DNA of 6,100 nucleotides from Acidobacteriota bacterium. GTDB taxonomy: Bacteria > Acidobacteriota > Thermoanaerobaculia > Multivoradales > SZUA-115. Every line of letters starts with the position of its first letter. Position 1 is the stretch's first letter. This document shows, piece by piece, positions 1 through 6,100 of this stretch. Below the pieces are notes generated by a model. That model saw only the letters and a list, made by a program, of their open reading frames with translations, was not told the origin of the DNA and did not search any database. The translations under genes and the position numbers were made by a program. Location of the stretch: positions 1 through 6,100 of the forward strand of contig QIHU01000353.1 of NCBI GenBank assembly GCA_003231035.1, given 5' to 3'.

Positions 1-1
1 C

Positions 2-1747
2 GCCCTGGACACGCCCCGCGACCAACTGGTTTGGGATGTGGGCCATCAGACCTTCGCCCACAAGATGCTCACCGGTCGGCGTGACCGCATGGAGTCGGTG
101 GGCCGCTACGGTGGACTGTCGCCGTTTTGTCGCCGTGGAGAGAGCGAGTACGACGTTCTGGAGGCGGGCCACGCCTCGACTTCGATTTCGGCGGCGCTGG
201 GCTTGGCGGTGGCGCGGGACTTGCGCCAGGGCAAGCATCACATCGTTGCGGTCATCGGAGACGGGGCGATGACCGCCGGCATGGCTTTCGAGGCGATGAA
301 TCAGGCGGGCCATCTCGGCAAGCGGTTGATCGTGGTGCTCAACGACAACTCGATGTCGATCAGCCCGAGTTCCGGCGCCCTGACCCACTACCTGACCGAG
401 TTGATGGCCGGGCGTCACTACGCCAAGCTCAAGGACGACCTCAAACGGATCCTGCAAAAGGTCCCGGCCGTGGGCACTGGGATGGTCGAAGTGGCGCGGG
501 CCGTCGAAGAGGGAATCCGGCAAAATTTCGTCCCCGGGAGCCTCTTCGAAGAGCTCGGTTTTTGCTACTTCGGACCGGTCAACGGCCATTCGATCCCGGC
601 GCTGCTCGAGGTGATCGAAGAGGCCAAGGCGGTCGATGGACCGGTGCTGATCCACGCCATCACCCAGCCGGGCAAGGGTTATAGGCCGGCCGAGGATGAA
701 CCGGTCGAGTTCCACGGCCCGCCCCCATTCGACCCCTCGACCGGCGCGCACAAACGGCCCGCCGGCCAGCCAACCACCTTCACCGCCGTCTTCGGCCATA
801 CCCTGCTGCGCTTGGCCGAGCGCGATCCGCGGCTGGTGGCGATCACCGCCTCGATGCCGGATGGAACCGGCTTGGCCCCCTTTGGCGAGAGCTTCCCCGA
901 CCGCCTGTTCAACACCGGGATCGCCGAGCAGCACAGTGTTACCTTCGCCGCCGGCCTAGCCCTGGCCGGTTTGCGACCGGTGGTGGCGGTCTATTCGACC
1001 TTCCTCCAGCGGGGCTTCGATCAGATTCTTCACGATGTTTGTCGGATGAACCTGCCGGTCGCCTTCGCCATCGATCAGGCCGGGTTGGCGGGGGCCGATG
1101 GTGAGTCTCACCACGGCGTCTTCGATCTCGCCTACCTGCGGATGATGCCCAACCTGGTGATCATGGCGCCGAAAGATGAGAACGAGCTGCAACACATGTT
1201 GGCGACGGCAGCCGGCGCGCTCGATCGCCCGGCGGCGGTGCGCTACCCGCGGCGCGCCGGCTTTGGTGTGCAGCTCGACGCCGAGCTACGCACCCTGCCT
1301 CCTGGCAAGGCCGAGCTCTTGCGGCGCGGCAACGCCGGTACTGTCTGGGCCCTCGGAGTGATGGTCCAGCCGACGCTGGAGGCCGCCGAGCGGCTGGGGC
1401 GCGACGGTATCGACTTGACGGTGGTCAACGCCCGCTTCGTCAAACCGCTCGACCGCGAGATGCTGGCCAGCCAGTTGGCCGACGGCGGGCGCATGGCGAC
1501 GGTCGAGGAGCACGCGCTCGCCGGTGGTTTCGGCAGTGCCATCCTGGAAGCGATCGCCGAGATGGGTTTGGAAGGGATCGAGACGCTCCTCTTGGGGATC
1601 CCCGACCGCTTTGTACCGCACGGCTCAGAGCAGACGTTGCGCCAATCGCTCGGCCTGGACGCCGCCGGTATCTATTTTCGTTTGCGCCAGTTCTTCGCCA
1701 ATTCCCGAGATCGCTCCGCGCGCGGCGCTGAGCCGGTCCTGCTGTAG
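2..1747 (+). CDS. dxs: 1-deoxy-D-xylulose-5-phosphate synthase, 5' truncated
   Basis: This cytoplasmic thiamine-diphosphate enzyme condenses pyruvate with glyceraldehyde 3-phosphate to DXP, the first step of the MEP isoprenoid pathway. 581 residues are visible. The frame is open to the left edge and already shows family sequence (ALDTPRDQLVWDVGHQ), so the GTG at 38 is an internal valine and not a start. By comparison with E. coli DXS from memory, about 65 N-terminal residues are missing, including the catalytic His49 region. Motifs in visible numbering: WDVGHQ 11-16; the ThDP/Mg motif GDGA 86-89 with NDNSMSIS 114-121; the catalytic Glu in IAEQH (Glu309, codon 926-928); YSTFLQR 331-337; ADGESHHG 365-372; RYPR 414-417; and the C-terminal transketolase-like domain with FVKPLD, VEEHALAGGFGS and the LGLDAAGI ending. 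Two positions usually occupied by arginine differ: Gly34 (E. coli Arg99) and Gln359 (E. coli Arg420). The last 15 or so residues after FRLRQFF are a non-conserved tail. Identification is certain; full activity is inferred. Confidence 0.97.
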   Translation, partial: ALDTPRDQLVWDVGHQTFAHKMLTGRRDRMESVGRYGGLSPFCRRGESEYDVLEAGHASTSISAALGLAVARDLRQGKHHIVAVIGDGAMTAGMAFEAMNQAGHLGKRLIVVLNDNSMSISPSSGALTHYLTELMAGRHYAKLKDDLKRILQKVPAVGTGMVEVARAVEEGIRQNFVPGSLFEELGFCYFGPVNGHSIPALLEVIEEAKAVDGPVLIHAITQPGKGYRPAEDEPVEFHGPPPFDPSTGAHKRPAGQPTTFTAVFGHTLLRLAERDPRLVAITASMPDGTGLAPFGESFPDRLFNTGIAEQHSVTFAAGLALAGLRPVVAVYSTFLQRGFDQILHDVCRMNLPVAFAIDQAGLAGADGESHHGVFDLAYLRMMPNLVIMAPKDENELQHMLATAAGALDRPAAVRYPRRAGFGVQLDAELRTLPPGKAELLRRGNAGTVWALGVMVQPTLEAAERLGRDGIDLTVVNARFVKPLDREMLASQLADGGRMATVEEHALAGGFGSAILEAIAEMGLEGIETLLLGIPDRFVPHGSEQTLRQSLGLDAAGIYFRLRQFFANSRDRSARGAEPVLL

Positions 1748-1774
1748 GGCTGCCGGAGTTTGACCCCACCACCG
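1748..1774 (+). other. short dxs-tlyA intergenic gap, no in-frame stop
   Basis: These 27 bases lie between the dxs TAG and the chosen tlyA ATG. They contain no hairpin terminator and no recognisable promoter. GGAG at 1755-1758 is 16 bases from the ATG at 1775, too far for a normal ribosome binding site. It is only one base from the in-frame TTG at 1760, which is too close. tlyA translation therefore probably depends on ribosomes arriving from dxs. dxs and tlyA are in the same frame, and the nine gap codons contain no stop. Confidence 0.6.
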
Positions 1775-2566
1775 ATGTCCAAGACCATGCGCCTCGATCT
1801 ACGGTTGGTTCAGCGAGGGCTCTTCGAGAGTCGCGAACGGGCCCGCCGGGCGGTCATGGCCGGCGGGGTCGAGGTCGATGGTCAACGGGTCGACAAGCCG
1901 GGGACGCCGACCCCAGAGGGCGCGAGCTTGCGACTGCTGGGGAGCAAAGAGCCCTTCGCCTCACGGGCTGGCCGCAAGCTGGCCGCCGCCCTCGACCACT
2001 TCGCGGGGCAGGTCGATCCGGCGGGGCAGGTCTGTATGGACGTCGGCGCCTCGACCGGTGGGTTTACCGATTGTCTGCTGCAGCGAGGAGCACGGCGGGT
2101 CTACGCGGTCGATGTCGGCTATGGCCAACTCATCGAGCGGCTGCGGATCGATGAGCGGGTGGTGGTGATGGATCGGGTCAACGCCCGTCACTTGCCGGCG
2201 CAAGCCCTGAGCGAACCTTGTGGCTTGATCACCATCGATGTCTCCTTCATCTCGCTTGCCAAAGTGGTACCGGCCCTCCTGCCACACCTACTGCCGGGCG
2301 GCTACCTGCTGCCCATGATCAAGCCGCAATTCGAAGCTGGGCGTGGGCGGGTGGGCAAAGGGGGGATCGTGCGCGATCCGACGGTGCGCCGGGAGGTGAT
2401 CGATCATTGCGCGGGCCAACTGGTCGCCTTGGGGCTCGACCTGGTGGCACTGGTCGATTCAGCGGTGGCTGGGGTGGGTGGCAATCGTGAGGCGTTCGCC
2501 TTGCTGCGCAAGCCGCTGGCGCGAGAGGATGGAACTCGCGATTCGATGAGCAGGGAGGAGAGCTGA
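1775..2566 (+). CDS. tlyA: TlyA-family rRNA 2'-O-methyltransferase (S4 + FtsJ-like domains)
   Basis: Family members use S-adenosylmethionine to methylate ribose 2'-OH groups of cytidines at the subunit interface (23S C1920, and 16S C1409 for the longer type). They were first named haemolysins. From ATG 1775 the protein has 263 residues, close to the usual 260-275. Residues about 5-60 form an S4 RNA-binding domain (RLDLRLVQRGLFESRERARR, then VEVDGQRVDKPG). The Rossmann methyltransferase follows, with the SAM motif DVGASTGGFTD at 89-99 and VDVGYGQL around Asp113. The FtsJ-type K-D-K-E tetrad is complete: Lys68 (SRAGRKL), Asp155 (IDVSFISL), Lys183 (KPQFEAGR) and Glu239 (GGNREAFALL). Alternative starts are TTG 1760 (five more residues, GGAG too close) and ATG 1787 (just before the S4 core). 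1775 is preferred, but no good ribosome binding site decides it. The C-terminal 15-20 residues are a charged tail. I cannot tell whether it is the one-target or the two-target subtype. Confidence 0.95.
   Translation: MSKTMRLDLRLVQRGLFESRERARRAVMAGGVEVDGQRVDKPGTPTPEGASLRLLGSKEPFASRAGRKLAAALDHFAGQVDPAGQVCMDVGASTGGFTDCLLQRGARRVYAVDVGYGQLIERLRIDERVVVMDRVNARHLPAQALSEPCGLITIDVSFISLAKVVPALLPHLLPGGYLLPMIKPQFEAGRGRVGKGGIVRDPTVRREVIDHCAGQLVALGLDLVALVDSAVAGVGGNREAFALLRKPLAREDGTRDSMSREES
2554..2558 (+). promoter_or_regulatory. ribosome binding site of nadK, inside the end of tlyA
   Basis: A perfect GGAGG lies seven bases before the ATG at 2566. It is inside the last codons of tlyA, whose TGA (2564-2566) shares its A with the nadK start. 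This is the strongest Shine-Dalgarno match at any gene start here. It fixes the nadK start and suggests that nadK is translated efficiently by terminating or fresh ribosomes. Confidence 0.85.
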
Positions 2567-3522
2567 TGGGCAAAATACGACGAATTGGAGTGGTGGCCAA
2601 ACGCAGTAGCCGAGCGGCGATTCGCAGCGCCCGTGAGCTTGCCGAGTGGTTGCACAGGCGTGGCTGCGAAGTGATGCTGGACGAAGTAGCGTCGCGTTCG
2701 GTGGGCTTTGGCGGTGAGGTTTTCGATCCTGGGCAAGATCACGACTTGGTGATTGTCTTGGGCGGCGATGGCACCCTTCTGTCCGTGGCCCGTTCGGTGG
2801 GTGCCAAGGCGCCGATCCTGGGCGTTAACATGGGCAATCTGGGCTTCCTCACCGAAGTGAACCGGGGTGAGCTCTACGCCGTGTTGGTCACCCTGCTGAA
2901 TGGAGAGTTCGTCGTCGAGGAGCGCTCCCTGCTCGATATCGAGTTGCGGCGCAGCGGTGGCGGCACCCTCCGCTACCGCAGCCTCAACGACGCGGTGATC
3001 AACAAAAGCGCCCTGGCGCGGATCATCCAGTTGACCGTGAAGGTCGATGGGAACTTGGTAGCCAACTACCGCTCCGACGGCTTGATCATTTCGACCCCAA
3101 CCGGCTCGACCGCCTACAACTTGTCGGCCGGCGGACCGCTGGTGGCTCCCGCCTTGCCAGTGCTGGTGATGACACCGATCTGCCCGCATACCCTCTCGTT
3201 GCGGCCCATCGTTGTGCCAGACTCTGGCCTCGTCGAAGTGACTCTTGAGACCCGTCGTGAGGAGGTCTACCTGACCCTCGATGGACAAGAAGGAACCAAC
3301 TTCGGCTTCCGCGACACCCTGCGCGTCACCCGCTCGCCCAATCCGGTGCGCTTGGTCAAAGTCAGCGGCCGCACCTTCTACGACAGCCTGCGCCGCAAGC
3401 TACGTTGGGGCGAGCTGGGAGGCTCCCTCGAGGAGAGCGCGGGCAACGGTGGACAGACGAATGATGGTGGTGGTAATGCTTCCAAGGGTCATGGGGAGAG
3501 CCACGACGAGAGCGCCGCGTGA
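2566..3522 (+). CDS. nadK: NAD kinase with low-complexity C-terminal tail
   Basis: This cytoplasmic enzyme phosphorylates the 2'-hydroxyl of the NAD adenosine ribose to give NADP, the only route to NADP in most bacteria. The protein is 318 residues; family members are usually about 270-300. Motifs in order: a beta strand near the N-terminus (IRRIGVVAKR); the diacylglycerol-kinase-like GGDGT at 66-70; NMGNLGFLTE at 88-97; the NAD-binding Asn-Asp pair 141-142 (LNDAVINK); the glycine/threonine-rich DGLIISTPTGSTAY at 171-184 followed by the SAGGP turn; the classic PICPHTL at 204-210; and LDGQE near 240. The normal fold ends with FYDSLRRKLRWG at about residue 282. Beyond that are 36 residues rich in Gly, Ser, Asn, Glu and His with no recognisable fold. 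The start has a perfect ribosome binding site and overlaps the tlyA stop by one base. The end overlaps the next gene by four bases. NADPH is needed by DXR, the step after DXS, so the link to dxs may be functional (inference). Confidence 0.97.
   Translation: MGKIRRIGVVAKRSSRAAIRSARELAEWLHRRGCEVMLDEVASRSVGFGGEVFDPGQDHDLVIVLGGDGTLLSVARSVGAKAPILGVNMGNLGFLTEVNRGELYAVLVTLLNGEFVVEERSLLDIELRRSGGGTLRYRSLNDAVINKSALARIIQLTVKVDGNLVANYRSDGLIISTPTGSTAYNLSAGGPLVAPALPVLVMTPICPHTLSLRPIVVPDSGLVEVTLETRREEVYLTLDGQEGTNFGFRDTLRVTRSPNPVRLVKVSGRTFYDSLRRKLRWGELGGSLEESAGNGGQTNDGGGNASKGHGESHDESAA
3519..3522 (+). promoter_or_regulatory. GTGA stop-start overlap coupling nadK to the TamB-like gene
   Basis: The nadK TGA (3520-3522) is contained in GTGA, whose GTG (3519-3521) is the first possible start in the downstream frame after the in-frame TAA at 3474-3476. 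Only a weak purine stretch (GACGAGAG, 3505-3512) precedes it. The overlap therefore probably works by termination-reinitiation, tying TamB-like protein output to nadK translation. Confidence 0.65.
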
Positions 3523-6100
3523 CCTCGAAAGCTCGCCGGAGGCCGGGCCGTTTCCGGCGCTGGCTGATCCGGCCGGTGGTATGGATCTGCATGATCCCAC
3601 TAATCTTGGCCACGGCGGCGCTGCTCTACCTCAACAGCGATTCGGCGACCGAGCGAATCCGCCTGCTGGTGGAGGCGCGGGCGACGGAGGCTTTGGAGCG
3701 CCGAGTGACGGTCGGTGGGGTGACGCTCGATCTCTTGCCTCCGACCCTAGAGCTACACACCGTTGAAGTCGCGGGCGCGCAACCCCAAGGGCCACCTTTT
3801 CTGCAAGCGGAAGCGGTGGGTGTGCAACTCGGTTTGCGCGGCTTGCCGTGGCGGCGCTCCCTACGGCTGGAGCGGCTGTGGATCGACCGGCCACGGATTG
3901 CATTGACCATCGACGAGGAAGGACAGATCGATCTTCCGCGGCCGCGCACCGGGGGGGGAGGTGGCAAGCTCGAAATCGAGATTGGCAATCTGGTCGTCGA
4001 TTCGGGTGCGCTGATCTTCGCCGACCTGCGCATGCCCCTCGATCTCAATGCCGACGAGGTCAGCGGCGTTCTCAGCGGCGCTGGCGAGGATTTGCGACTC
4101 ACCGGTCACTTGGACGCGCAGCGGATCGAAGTGCAGCTACCGGGCGCTCACCCCTACACCGCGGCCGGTTCGATCGCTCTCGCCCTAGAGCCGCGCAAGG
4201 GGCTAGAGATCATCACCGGGCGCTTGCGTGGTCCCGGCGAGGTGGTCGATGTTCAGGGCGTCGTGAATTGGGAGAAGAGCCGGACCACCCGGGCGGCCGA
4301 AGCCACGCCAGCGAGCGGTCCCACCGTGCACCTGACCATCGAGGCGCGGGGCGATGCCGAGCTGGCGACCCGCTTGGGGTATCTCGATGGCCAGGCCAGC
4401 GGTGGCTACAGCTTCAACGGACGCTACGATCGGACCGACGGCAAGTGGGAACTGACCGGCGCGCTGCGCTCGGCGGAGTTGGTATTGGCTGGCGAGCAGT
4501 TGCGCGATGTGGTCACCCAGCTGCGGCTGGACAAAACCGCGCTGCGCGTCGGCCTCACCGAGGCCGGCTGGTCCGGCGGCACGGTGAGTGGCGAGGGGGT
4601 GATCGACTTGACGGCACCCGATTCTCCAGCCGGGCGGCAGCGCCCGCTGACCTTGGATCTTCAGTTCGAAAAGATACACCTCAAGGAGGTTCTACGCCAA
4701 AGGGGTGTGGAAGGGGCCCTTCTCGCTGGCCTCGACGGTCATCTTGGTGGCCAAGCAGCCTACCGCTGTGAACTCGCGGATTTTCTGGCCGGCCAGGGGT
4801 GGGTCGAGGTGCGTTGGGAGCCGGTGACGGACACCGTGGCGGAGGCGGAGGCGGAGGCGGAGGTCGAAGGGCGGGTCAGGCCATTGCCGTTGCGGGGCGA
4901 CGCCCTGTTGTTAATCGCCGATGGCGTGGTCAGCAGCGGTGGTGGGATCCTCCTCCACGCTGAAGAGGACCAGTTGGTGATCGACCGGCTGGCGATCGAT
5001 CTGGCGCGCAAGTCCGGCCAGCTCAACTATTCGCTGACCACATCGCAACTGGGCCGGTGGACCGCGCTGGTGGGCGATCCGCCGATGGAGGAGGACGACT
5101 CTTCCTTCCTCCCTACCTCGGGAAGCGGAACGGCCGAGGGAAGGCTGAGCTTCGATTCGGGCGGCTACGATGTGGCGGCCCTCCTCGACCTCAAGGCGGT
5201 GACGCTGAAGCCCTTTGCAGCGGGGGAGTCGATCACCTTGGATTCCGTCGTCGGCTCGCTGGCGGTCAGTCCACGGGGAGTGCGGCCGCTACGCTTGGAA
5301 GCGACCCGGGGGCAAGGAGCCCTGTTGATGGCCGGTAGGGTGCCGTTTGAGCCCCCCGCCTCTGGGGAGATCCCCCTCGCCCTGACCTTTGACGCCGTGG
5401 ATTGGCCGAGTGCCGAGTTGATCGCCCTGTTCGGATTCGAAATGCCCCTCTCCGGCCCGCTGACCGGCCAGTGGATCTTGGACGGACCGGCGAAAGCGAT
5501 CCGTGGCACGGGGCGGTTGCGAGTGGCCCCCGCTCAGTGGTCGGGGGTGGAACTCAAAGCGGTGGGCGCGCAACTCAGCCTCGATCCCGAAGAGCTGGTG
5601 GTCGAAGAGTTGGCCGTCGAGATGGCCGCCGGCACCGCTCTGGCGCAGGGAGTTCTGGGTTTGAGCGGTGAGCGAGATCTCGCATTCACCGCTCAGGTGG
5701 CCGGCGTCGATCTCAGCCAGGAGCCGCTCGCCACCGTGCTGCGAGGCTCGATGGGCGGTGACCTCAGCGCTTCGGCGACCCTGGGAGGGACCCTGGCACA
5801 CCCCGAAGGGCGAGTGTCTGGACAGATCGCGGAGCTGACCTTGGGTGAAGAACCTCTCGAAGGTGGCCAGTTCGAGGCCACTTGGGACGGCCAGCATCTC
5901 GATATGCGGGCCACTCTCGGTGAGTTGATGACGGTGGTCGGCGGTGGACCTTTCGATGGCTCGACCGGCGACCTTCGACTCGCCATCGCCACCACCCAGT
6001 TGGGGGGGCTGGCCAAACTGGCGATGGGCGAACGCGGCGACGATCTGGGCGGCGATTTTGCCGGGACGGTGTCCGTGAAAGGCACCCTGGCCAGCCCTGA
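3519..6100 (+). CDS. AsmA/TamB-like envelope protein, 3' truncated
   Basis: The frame from GTG 3519 is open through 860 codons and runs off the right edge. Residues 4-18 are strongly basic (ARRRPGRFRRW). A single hydrophobic segment at about 20-38 (VVWICMIPLILATAALLYL) should anchor the protein in the inner membrane, with the remainder in the periplasm. The next stretch matches the AsmA/TamB start: an amphipathic helix (ERIRLLVEARATEALERR), then VTVGGVTLDLLPPTLELHTVEVAG at 63-86. From there the protein is a long series of short beta strands with G-x-L and L-x-G patterns, very few cysteines and no catalytic motif. Units about 100 residues apart begin near Gly537, Gly646, Gly747 and Gly845. Known relatives form long hydrophobic grooves thought to carry phospholipids between membranes, or help outer-membrane protein assembly. 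The C-terminal TamB domain (DUF490), if present, lies beyond the window, so AsmA-like and TamB-like cannot be separated. No TamA partner is visible. Residues 441-448 are four Ala-Glu repeats, and 145-149 are five glycines encoded partly by a G8 run. Confidence 0.85.
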   Translation, partial: MTSKARRRPGRFRRWLIRPVVWICMIPLILATAALLYLNSDSATERIRLLVEARATEALERRVTVGGVTLDLLPPTLELHTVEVAGAQPQGPPFLQAEAVGVQLGLRGLPWRRSLRLERLWIDRPRIALTIDEEGQIDLPRPRTGGGGGKLEIEIGNLVVDSGALIFADLRMPLDLNADEVSGVLSGAGEDLRLTGHLDAQRIEVQLPGAHPYTAAGSIALALEPRKGLEIITGRLRGPGEVVDVQGVVNWEKSRTTRAAEATPASGPTVHLTIEARGDAELATRLGYLDGQASGGYSFNGRYDRTDGKWELTGALRSAELVLAGEQLRDVVTQLRLDKTALRVGLTEAGWSGGTVSGEGVIDLTAPDSPAGRQRPLTLDLQFEKIHLKEVLRQRGVEGALLAGLDGHLGGQAAYRCELADFLAGQGWVEVRWEPVTDTVAEAEAEAEVEGRVRPLPLRGDALLLIADGVVSSGGGILLHAEEDQLVIDRLAIDLARKSGQLNYSLTTSQLGRWTALVGDPPMEEDDSSFLPTSGSGTAEGRLSFDSGGYDVAALLDLKAVTLKPFAAGESITLDSVVGSLAVSPRGVRPLRLEATRGQGALLMAGRVPFEPPASGEIPLALTFDAVDWPSAELIALFGFEMPLSGPLTGQWILDGPAKAIRGTGRLRVAPAQWSGVELKAVGAQLSLDPEELVVEELAVEMAAGTALAQGVLGLSGERDLAFTAQVAGVDLSQEPLATVLRGSMGGDLSASATLGGTLAHPEGRVSGQIAELTLGEEPLEGGQFEATWDGQHLDMRATLGELMTVVGGGPFDGSTGDLRLAIATTQLGGLAKLAMGERGDDLGGDFAGTVSVKGTLASP
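3951..3958 (+). repeat. G8 homopolymer inside the TamB-like gene
   Basis: Eight consecutive G bases encode part of a five-glycine run at residues 145-149 of the TamB-like protein, between its N-terminal region and the first beta-rich stretch. The frame is intact across it. A shorter G7 run occurs at 6002-6008 in the same gene. Such tracts are prone to slippage. Confidence 0.9.
4839..4862 (+). repeat. hexanucleotide tandem repeat GCGGAG x4
   Basis: Four perfect in-frame copies of GCGGAG encode Ala-Glu four times (residues 441-448 of the TamB-like protein), followed by a degenerate Val-Glu. The unit length is a multiple of three, so gain or loss of copies would change length without breaking the frame. 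It sits in an acidic stretch (TDTVAEAEAEAEVEG) that is probably a loop. Confidence 0.92.
5121..6100 (+). repeat. degenerate ~100-residue protein repeats in the TamB-like gene
   Basis: Four segments share a pattern of Gly, a small or hydrophobic residue, Gly or Ala, then a beta strand ending in Gly. They are SGTAEGRLSF (from residue 536), LSGPLTGQWILDG (644), MGGDLSASATLGGTLAHPEG (745) and LGGDFAGTVSVKGTLASP (843). Anchor glycines 537, 646, 747 and 845 are 109, 101 and 98 residues apart. This is expected for a repeating beta-groove protein. The match is at protein level only, and the DNA copies are not obviously similar. Confidence 0.45.

Noticed and set aside
38..40. GTG as the start of dxs
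   Set aside because: This is the valine of the conserved WDVGHQ motif. The frame continues upstream with DXS sequence to the window edge, so the gene is simply cut off.
1760..1762. TTG as the start of tlyA
   Set aside because: The only GGAG is one base upstream, too close to position a ribosome, and the added residues (MTPPP) are not part of the family. It stays possible but is less likely than ATG 1775.
2404..3288. A 294-codon open frame on the minus strand, opposite the end of tlyA and most of nadK
   Set aside because: Its translation is low in structure, rich in His, Gln, Arg and Gly, and matches no family I know. The opposite strand carries full sets of TlyA and NadK motifs. Long antisense frames are common in high-GC genes.
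3461..3466. Tandem ATG codons near the end of nadK as a start for the next gene
   Set aside because: Both are in the wrong frame for the TamB-like protein. The TamB-like frame has a TAA at 3474-3476, which leaves GTG 3519 as its first start.
3281..3766. A 161-codon + strand frame overlapping the end of nadK and the start of the TamB-like gene
   Set aside because: It begins inside the conserved LDGQ region of nadK in another frame. The product has biased Ala/Arg/Pro composition and shows no domain.
3848..4771. A 307-codon + strand frame inside the TamB-like gene
   Set aside because: The product is an Arg/Gly/Ala-rich shadow. The frame from 3519 has a membrane anchor, AsmA/TamB N-terminal sequence and beta-repeat patterns.
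5289..5897. A 202-codon minus-strand frame within the TamB-like gene
   Set aside because: It shows no recognisable motif and no plausible start context, and lies wholly opposite a well-supported coding frame.
1..6100. A mobile element, defence system, toxin-antitoxin pair, RNA gene, riboswitch or CRISPR array
   Set aside because: The window is almost wholly filled by four coding genes of housekeeping type. There is no long intergenic region, terminal inverted repeat, direct-repeat array or tRNA-like sequence to support any of these.

Overview
The window is high-GC DNA (clearly above 60% by eye) with four genes packed head to tail on the + strand and almost no non-coding sequence. In order they are: a 5'-truncated dxs (DXP synthase, MEP isoprenoid pathway), a tlyA-type rRNA 2'-O-methyltransferase gene, nadK (NAD kinase), and a very long AsmA/TamB-like gene that is still open when the window ends. 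No tRNA, rRNA, CRISPR array, insertion sequence, integrase, terminator or clear promoter was seen.

Layout. dxs runs from the left edge to its TAG at 1745-1747. A 27-base gap follows. tlyA (best start ATG 1775) is in the same reading frame as dxs, so only that one TAG separates them. tlyA ends in TGA at 2564-2566, which shares one base with the nadK ATG at 2566, and a strong GGAGG lies just upstream. nadK ends in TGA at 3520-3522, overlapping by four bases the GTG (3519) of the TamB-like gene. That frame then stays open for 860 codons to base 6100. These overlaps and short gaps indicate one transcription unit with translational coupling. Its promoter must lie left of the window.

Organism. The AsmA/TamB-like protein points to a two-membrane (Gram-negative-type) bacterium. 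From general knowledge, dxs, tlyA and nadK are often close together, commonly with recN next, as in Firmicutes and Actinobacteria. Here a TamB-like gene takes the position after nadK. The high GC, the MEP pathway and this mix would fit a deep-branching diderm such as Acidobacteriota. That is a guess from style, not from any search.

How the genes fit together. DXS makes 1-deoxy-D-xylulose 5-phosphate. NadK makes NADP, whose reduced form is needed by the next MEP enzyme (DXR). TlyA modifies ribosomal RNA. The TamB-like protein would act in the envelope, probably in moving lipids or assembling the outer membrane. Apart from the possible DXS/NadK metabolic link, the grouping looks like conserved housekeeping rather than a dedicated system.

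I found no convincing new biological system. The points most worth a second look are two non-consensus residues at substrate-binding arginine positions of DXS, a low-complexity C-terminal tail on NadK, the single stop codon between dxs and tlyA, and repeat tracts (a G8 run and four GCGGAG copies) inside the TamB-like gene.
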